DNA of 48,232 nt from Multifurca ochricompacta (lineage: Eukaryota > Basidiomycota > Agaricomycetes > Russulales > Russulaceae). Shown here piece after piece: positions 43,191 through 48,232 of the stretch (the first letter of the stretch is position 1; every line of letters begins with the position of its first letter). The notes under the pieces were generated by a model that saw only the letters and a program-made list of their open reading frames with translations, was not told the origin of the DNA and searched no databases. The position numbers and the translations under genes were made by a program. The stretch lies in contig WTXG01000266.1 in NCBI GenBank assembly GCA_022496185.1, positions 1 to 48,232 of the forward strand. The letters run 5' to 3'.

Positions 43191-44778
43191 CAGTGGGTCA
43201 AAAAACTGTCCCAATGTTTGCACCATTTCTAGTATTCACTCTATAGCACCTCAGCATTTAGGAATCTGGTTATGGTGTGGCTGTATGTCTAAAAGCCCTG
43301 CTTCCTGGCTACCATGCCCAATTTGGATCAAAGATATTGGCCATGATATAAGCATTTTATGATCAAATCAAATCAGTCAATCATTGGGACAGTTTTTTGA
43401 CCCACATTTTAAATCCACTATCTGCCCAATTACTCCTTTTTTTCACCCCTTTTTGCCTTGGTAACTCCTTGAATCCTTTTAGTCATCCTTTCTATAACCT
43501 TTTGCCATCATTCTGGTGCATTTTTATTCCACTCCTCCACCACTGTCTCCCACAACTCAGGTACCCCCTTGACTGGTTAAGAACCTTCTTCAGATCCACC
43601 CAGAGGTGTCCAATGGGGCTAATATTTCAAGGGATTGGACTATCCATACCAGGCTTCAATATTCCTGTCTTAAAACTGCTGGCTTGCCTTCTTGGAATTG
43701 TGTTTTGGGTCATTGTCCTGCTGAAACATGGTTTCACCCTCCACCATTTCTTACTTTTCAAACCTTTCCACCACTCTGCCATCCAAAATATCACAGTACT
43801 GGCATGGATTCACAATATCCTAAACCCCTGTAAGCATTCCTAGTCCATTCCACCCCATACAAGACCATACCATAAGTTCTTCCTCCTCCATGCTGACTGT
43901 TGGAGTGGTGGTTCTGTCAGAGGGTGGTTCTCCTTATTTTTCCAAGTGTAGCTCCTTCTGTCTGAACCAATTCTGTTCATTATAGTCTCACCTGACCACA
44001 AGATCCTTTTCCAGTCATCCACTGTCCAATTTTCATGGTAACCACTCTCTGACAGAACCACCACTCCAACAGTCAAGCATGGAGGAGGAAGAACTTATGG
44101 TATTGGTCTTGTATGGGGTGGAATGGACTAGGAATGCTTACAGGGGTTTAGGATATTGTGAATCCATGCCAGTACTGTGATATTTTGGATGGCAGAGTGG
44201 TGGAAAGGTTTGAAAAGTAAGAAATGGTGGAGGGTGAAACCATGTTTCAGCAGGACAATGACCCAAAACACAATTCCAAGAAGGCAAGCCAGCAGTTTTA
44301 AGACAGGAATATTGAAGCCTGGTATGGATAGTCCAATCCCTTGAAATATTAGCCCCATTGGACACCTCTGGGTGGATCTGAAGAAGGTTCTTAACCAGTC
44401 AAGGGGGTACCTGAGTTGTGGGAGACAGTGGTGGAGGAGTGGAATAAAAATGCACCAGAATGATGGCAAAAGGTTATAGAAAGGATGACTAAAAGGATTC
44501 AAGGAGTTACCAAGGCAAAAAGGGTGAAAAAAAGGAAGTAATTGGGCAGATAGTGGATTTAAAATGTGGGTCAAAAAACTGTCCCAATGATTGACTGATT
44601 TGATTTGATCATAAAATGCTTATATCATGGCCAATATCTTTGATCCAAATTGGGCATGGTAGCCAGGAAGCAGGGCTTTTAGACATACAGCCACACCATA
44701 ACCAGATTCCTAAATGCTGAGGTGTATAGAGTGAATACTAGAAATGGTGCAAACATTGGACAGTTTTTTGACCCACTG
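43191..44778. mobile_element. Palindromic Tc1/mariner foldback element 2 (1588 bp)
   Basis: Flanked by TA (43189-43190 and 44779-44780); ends are CAGTGGGTCAAAAAACTGTC in inverted orientation. Arms 43191-43929 and 44040-44778 are each 739 bp with a 110-bp spacer. Here the arms contain the 3' end and C-terminal coding half of a Tc1 transposase, the opposite half from element 1 and from a different family (different terminal repeats). It is inserted in the integrase of A-right. Confidence 0.95.
44040..44570 (+). pseudogene. Tc1 transposase, C-terminal half (right arm; mirrored in left arm)
   Basis: Read on the plus strand with frameshifts: TPTVKHGGGRTYGIGLVWGG, then FQQDNDPKHNSKKA (second catalytic Asp region), then SPIGHLWVDLKKVLNQ (third catalytic region, with Gly where Tc1 relatives have Glu) and a basic tail. 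The left arm has the same coding on the minus strand. The spacer, on the minus strand, contributes ENWTVDDWKRILWSGETIMN, the first catalytic region with Asp replaced by Gly (WSGET). The longer open frames at 43397-43843 plus and 44128-44574 minus are antisense to it. Confidence 0.8.
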
Positions 44779-47179
44779 TAACTTTACAATGTTACAATGT
44801 CTCTTTTGTAGTCTTGGGATTTGGGGACATAGACTTGGCCTTTATGTAGGATTAGGCCATTCTCTAGGTTCCAGTCCTCCAGTCCTTTGGCAAGGGAGTG
44901 TGGCCCATTGTGCAAGATGGTGGTCAGGGCTTGGGTGACTTCATTGTCATGTCTTGGCAGTCTTTGATTCTGTGGTGTAGGTGGAGTCATGAGTTGTTGT
45001 GACTGTGGTTTTCATGGCCTGAATGTGAAAAAACTTAGAGTCCAGGAGTATGTGCTCATCATTGTCATGCTCTACCCCTCTTTATGGTCTGGATGCGGGA
45101 CAGAGCATCAGATTTGTTGAAAGAGCCAGGTTTGTGAACAATGGTGAAGTTGTATGAGACAGTTCAAGGGCCCACCATGCTTGGCAGCAGGAGAGTTTTT
45201 GCTTGGAGCGGAAGTAAGTCAGGTTGTTGTGGTCAGTCCACACCTCAAAGGGAAGGGCTGCACCCTCAAGGTAGTGTCTCCAGGTGTCCAGAGCACAAAC
45301 AATGGCAAGAAGTTCTTTGTCATGGATGTCATAGTTGTGTTCAGCATCCAGCATGGACTTGGATAGGAAGGCAAGGGGTGGTAGCGATTGAGTTCATCAG
45401 GTTGTTCAAGGATAGCACCAATAGCAAAGTCACTGGCATCAGTGATGACACAGAAGGCTTTAGTATGGTCAGGGAGGGGAGGACAGGGGCAGTGGTGAAA
45501 GCATTTTTAGGGTGGAAAAGGCAAGGTCATGGTCAGAAGTCCAGAGGAAAGGGGTATCTTTCTTGGTGAGATCATGGAGGGGGTGGGCAATAAGGGAGAA
45601 GTCTTTGATAAAATGCCGGTAGAAGTTGCAGAATCCAAGGAAGGCTTGGAGTTGTTTCAGGGTGTGGGGGAGGCCATTTGTAATACCTCTAATTTAGCAG
45701 GGTCCATCTGGACATGGCCAGCTGTGATGATAGGCCAAGTAGTCAATGGTTGTCTGAGCAAAGGTACATTTCTCAGGCTTTAGATATAAGTCAAACTGTT
45801 GGAGGTGCTGGAGGACTTGGTGAGTAAGTGTTCTTGGTGTTCCATGGTGTCTGTAAATATTAAGATGTCATCCATATAGATGACAACATGGTGGTGGCAA
45901 GGAGATCTTCAAAGGCTCTATTCATGAAGGCTTGGAATGGCAGGGGAGTTACAGAGTCCAAAGAACATGACAAGGGGTTCAAAGAGACCTGGTTGGTCTT
46001 AAAGGCAGCTTTCCATTCATCTCCTTCTTTGATGGATATTGTTATATCCCCAGCGGATATCAAACTTGGTGAAGTAGCGAGCATGGTGAAGTTTGTCAAT
46101 GAGTTCTGGGATCAAGGGTAGGGGGTAAGCATTCTTTACTGTGATTTCATTCAAGGCTCGATAATCTTGGACAGGGTAGTTTTCCATCCTTCTTTTTTAC
46201 AAAGAAGAAGGGGCTAGCAATGGGGGACTTAGATTCTCTGATATATCCCTTGGCAAGGTGGTCATTTAAGAAAACGTCCAGGGCTTTCTGTTCTTCAGGG
46301 GTGAGCTTGTAGATGCCGCAGTCTCACACTTTGGCATCTGGTTTGAGTTCTATGGCATGGTCCCATGGTTGGTGCTGTGGCAAACTGAGAGGCTTTCTCT
46401 TCAAAGACAGATCGGTATGCAAGGTATTCAGGAGGGAGTTGGTCTTCTAAGGATGTAGGGGTCTTTACTTGATCTGCAGCAATCTGAGTGGACATGGTGG
46501 TCTTGGCACGGATATGGACAATGAATTTGGGAGGCACTTCTTCTGGGTAATCATGGGGTGATCTGTGATTAGGGCTGCAAAGGTTTCTGCTGCTGCTATG
46601 AGTGTCTGGTCCATCAGGGGTTGTACTGTGATTGTAGACAGGGGGGCAAGAGGGGTGTGTTGAAGCAAAGGTCAGAGGGGTCATGGTAAGGGTGCAGGAT
46701 GTGGGGCAATGTTTAAGGTCAGGTGTCATCTTTCCAGTTTACTTCTGGGTTGTGGCAACGTAGCCAGTCAGTTCCTAAGATAATGTCATGGTCCCCTATT
46801 TAGTAACATAGAACTCTGCAAGTTCTTCATGGTATTGGTCTTGGAGGGGTAGTCGTAGGATTTGGGTTGTGGTGTAGTAAATGGCTCCATTAGCATTACT
46901 AGTTCCATCCACATTTTGACTCGGAGAGGCTTGGCAAGGGTGCTCAAGGTTAGGTGATGTGCTTTGGCATAGTCTTGTGGATTATTAATCCTTCCCCCAC
47001 TATCTATTAGGGCACACGCACTGATTTTCTTCCTAGTGTTTCGTCCAATGAGTTCTGCTTTGAGCACAATAGAAGGTGATCTAGCATTTCTAGTCACTAA
47101 CAAGGATACATGCTCAAAACCAAGGTTATCTAGGACGCAGAGCGGCTCGTACAAGGAACACTGGGGTTACAAGAAGTCC

Positions 47180-48145
47180 TCACAGACAGTGCAGCTGTAG
47201 GACGTGTTAAAAATCCGAAGGTCCATCTTCGTCCATCATGTATGGTACTGGATCTTCATAGCTCTTGTGGCGGATACTGAGAGGTAGTCAGGGGGGGTCG
47301 TGGTGCTTGGGGGGTGCTTCTTCTGATGCCAGGGCTCTTACTGGGGTAGGGCAGGAGGTCCTTGACCTTGGATGGCCTGGTCTTGCTGCGGCATTGATTG
47401 GCGATGTGATTAGGCTTCCCACAATAGAAGCAAAGCTTATTTTCTGTCGATACTTCTTTTCTTCTGGGGTTAACTTGGTAGTGTGGAGGGGTGTTAGGGT
47501 TTCTGGGCTGGGAGAGGCAACAAAGTTGACTTGGGCTTCTGGGTTGTCAGTGGTAGCTTCTCCAACACGCAGATGGAGAGGCCGAGGCTTGGTTCTTGCC
47601 ATAAAGCTGCCATGCTGCATCAAATTCTCTGGCCTTAGTGACAAGATCACGGAGTGTGGTGGGCTGGGGGGATAGTCCAAGGAGCTTCTGTCCTAGACCT
47701 TGGTTGATCATGCTTCGGAAGGCATAGATCTTGGTGTTTTCATCCACTGTAGCACGAGTAGCATGGGTGGACCATTCTTGGTACCAGTCATTGAAGGGGC
47801 GAGTGCCTTGGCGAATTTCATACATGGCTTTGGTGGACAGGAGGCGACTCTCTACTGGAATGAACTGTTTTTCAAAGTCAATTCTGAAGCGGTCCCAAGT
47901 CCCAAAGGAAGGGGGGTTGGCTTGGAGTGCAGTGTTGGTGCGGTCTCTGGCCCATTCTCCTGCTGGTGTATCAAGTTTAAAGTGGGTGAGGGCTGCAGAG
48001 ACCACTCTCATCAGTGAAGGCACCTTCATTCAGGTAGTAGTAGTTGGCTAGCTGGGACCAGAAACGTTCTGCTTTAGAAGCTTGACATCAAAAGATTCTG
48101 GGGTGATCCCAGGATCTTCCCACTGGAGGCAGCAGCAGTGCTCAT
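47180..48145 (-). pseudogene. gag: Gag of A-right
   Basis: ATG at 48145 (MSTAAASSGKILGS). Small deletions near 48075-48100 and 48000 shift the frame. From 48000 to 47560 it reads the capsid region (TPAGEWARDRTNTALQANPP, FEKQFIPVESRLLSTKAMYE, RQGTRPFNDWYQEW). Another shift precedes the zinc knuckle CFYCGKPNHIANQC at about 47437-47396. It is co-linear with the window-truncated gag of A-left. Confidence 0.88.
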
Positions 48146-48232
48146 GATGTTCAGGGTGTCAGTGTCTTGGGGGTGTGAGGCTATGACAGTGGGGTGGAGG
48201 CAAGGGATATTGATGGGAGAGTGGGGGGTTCT

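Larger units (their letters stand above)
41958..47160 (-). pseudogene. pol: Pol of A-right (protease, RT, RNase H, integrase, chromodomain), decayed
   Basis: From right to left: protease ALIDSGGRI (near 47000); RT with YMDD retained (about 45874-45890); RNase H (CVITDASDFAIGAIL near 45430, [20 protein letters not shown] near 45290); integrase N-terminal region; then the Tc1 palindrome. Integrase core follows with Asp in MDFITDLPLS (42981 down), Asp then TGA in VISD*GPQFA, and Glu then TGA in DGETE*VNQE. Further on are EFAHNARTHSATKRSPFEIW and the C-terminal chromodomain [16 protein letters not shown] near 42040. Many frameshifts and TGA stops, several at former CGA codons. RT and integrase are typical chromovirus types but clearly distinct from family B. 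Confidence 0.9.
33142..48232 (-). mobile_element. A-right: family-A chromovirus, 3' LTR to gag, multiply interrupted
   Basis: Minus-strand element. The 3' LTR is at the left (33142-41881 with two insertions), the purine tract is just inside it, pol runs 41990-47160, gag is upstream and the gag ATG is at 48145. The 5' part, where A-left has its coding blocks, lies outside the window. Inserted elements are a Tc1 palindrome and copia2 in the LTR, and a second Tc1 palindrome in pol. Gag and pol are full of stops and frameshifts. Confidence 0.9.

Noticed and set aside
43397..43843. 148-codon hydrophobic frame duplicated on both strands of foldback 2
   Set aside because: Antisense to the transposase C-terminal coding; the duplication follows from the palindrome.
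1..48232. Host genes, tRNA, rRNA, CRISPR or bacterial operons
   Set aside because: Every long frame is assigned to a mobile element or lies in its pre-gag region; nothing resembling structural RNA or a regular spacer array was seen.

Overview
The window looks like a transposon graveyard from a filamentous fungus, most likely an agaricomycete basidiomycete. The evidence is two families of chromodomain Ty3/gypsy elements, two Ty1/copia families primed by half of the initiator tRNA-Met, Tc1/mariner and hAT DNA elements, fungal-style CpG decay of repeats, and no host gene, tRNA or rRNA anywhere in 48 kb. The organism is an inference; nothing here identifies a species.

Almost the whole window can be read as insertions inside one old Ty3/gypsy copy, called B0 here (plus strand). 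Its pol and third ORF occupy 6373-10402. Its 3' LTR starts at 10434, is broken at 10756 and resumes at 32889-33141. (1) Bases 1-6372 are the 5' half of a minus-strand chromovirus of a second family (A-left) that landed in the RT of B0. Its unusually long pre-gag region holds several decayed coding blocks, an LTR-like segment and a hAT element. (2) 10757-32883 is B2, a second family-B copy inserted in the B0 3' LTR (8.1 kb without its own insertions). Inside B2 sit B1 (11642-19742, in gag) and a copia element, copia1 (22558-29124, in RNase H). (3) 33142 to the window end is a second family-A element (A-right, minus strand), also in the B0 3' LTR. Its own 3' LTR is split by a palindromic Tc1 foldback element (33380-35001) and by copia2 (35323-41859). 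copia2 carries a solo LTR (38170-39347) that itself carries another solo LTR (38521-39100). The pol of A-right is split by a second palindromic Tc1 element (43191-44778). Nearly every junction is supported by a target-site duplication that I located (5 bp for LTR elements, TA for Tc1, 8 bp for hAT).

Family B encodes Gag (one zinc knuckle), a Pol in the -1 frame (protease, RT, RNase H, integrase, chromodomain) and, after pol, a third ORF. The third ORF is a coiled-coil protein with four Cys/His knuckles. It is intact in B1 and recognisable in all three copies. Family A has the mirror arrangement: a 5.5 kb pre-gag region with extra coding blocks. In both families an 11-nt or 10-nt sequence about 34-35 nt downstream of the TATA box is exactly complementary to the sequence just inside the 5' LTR. 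This is the layout expected for Tf1/sushi-type self-priming.

Decay is dominated by CpG transitions: in-frame TGA stops from CGA, and LTR pairs that differ as TG versus CA. All full-length elements carry at least one stop or frameshift, so nothing here is clearly autonomous, although B1 Gag and ORF3 are open. The most interesting candidates are the family-B ORF3, the family-A pre-gag region, and the two Tc1 palindromes, one made of two N-terminal halves and the other of two C-terminal halves of a transposase.
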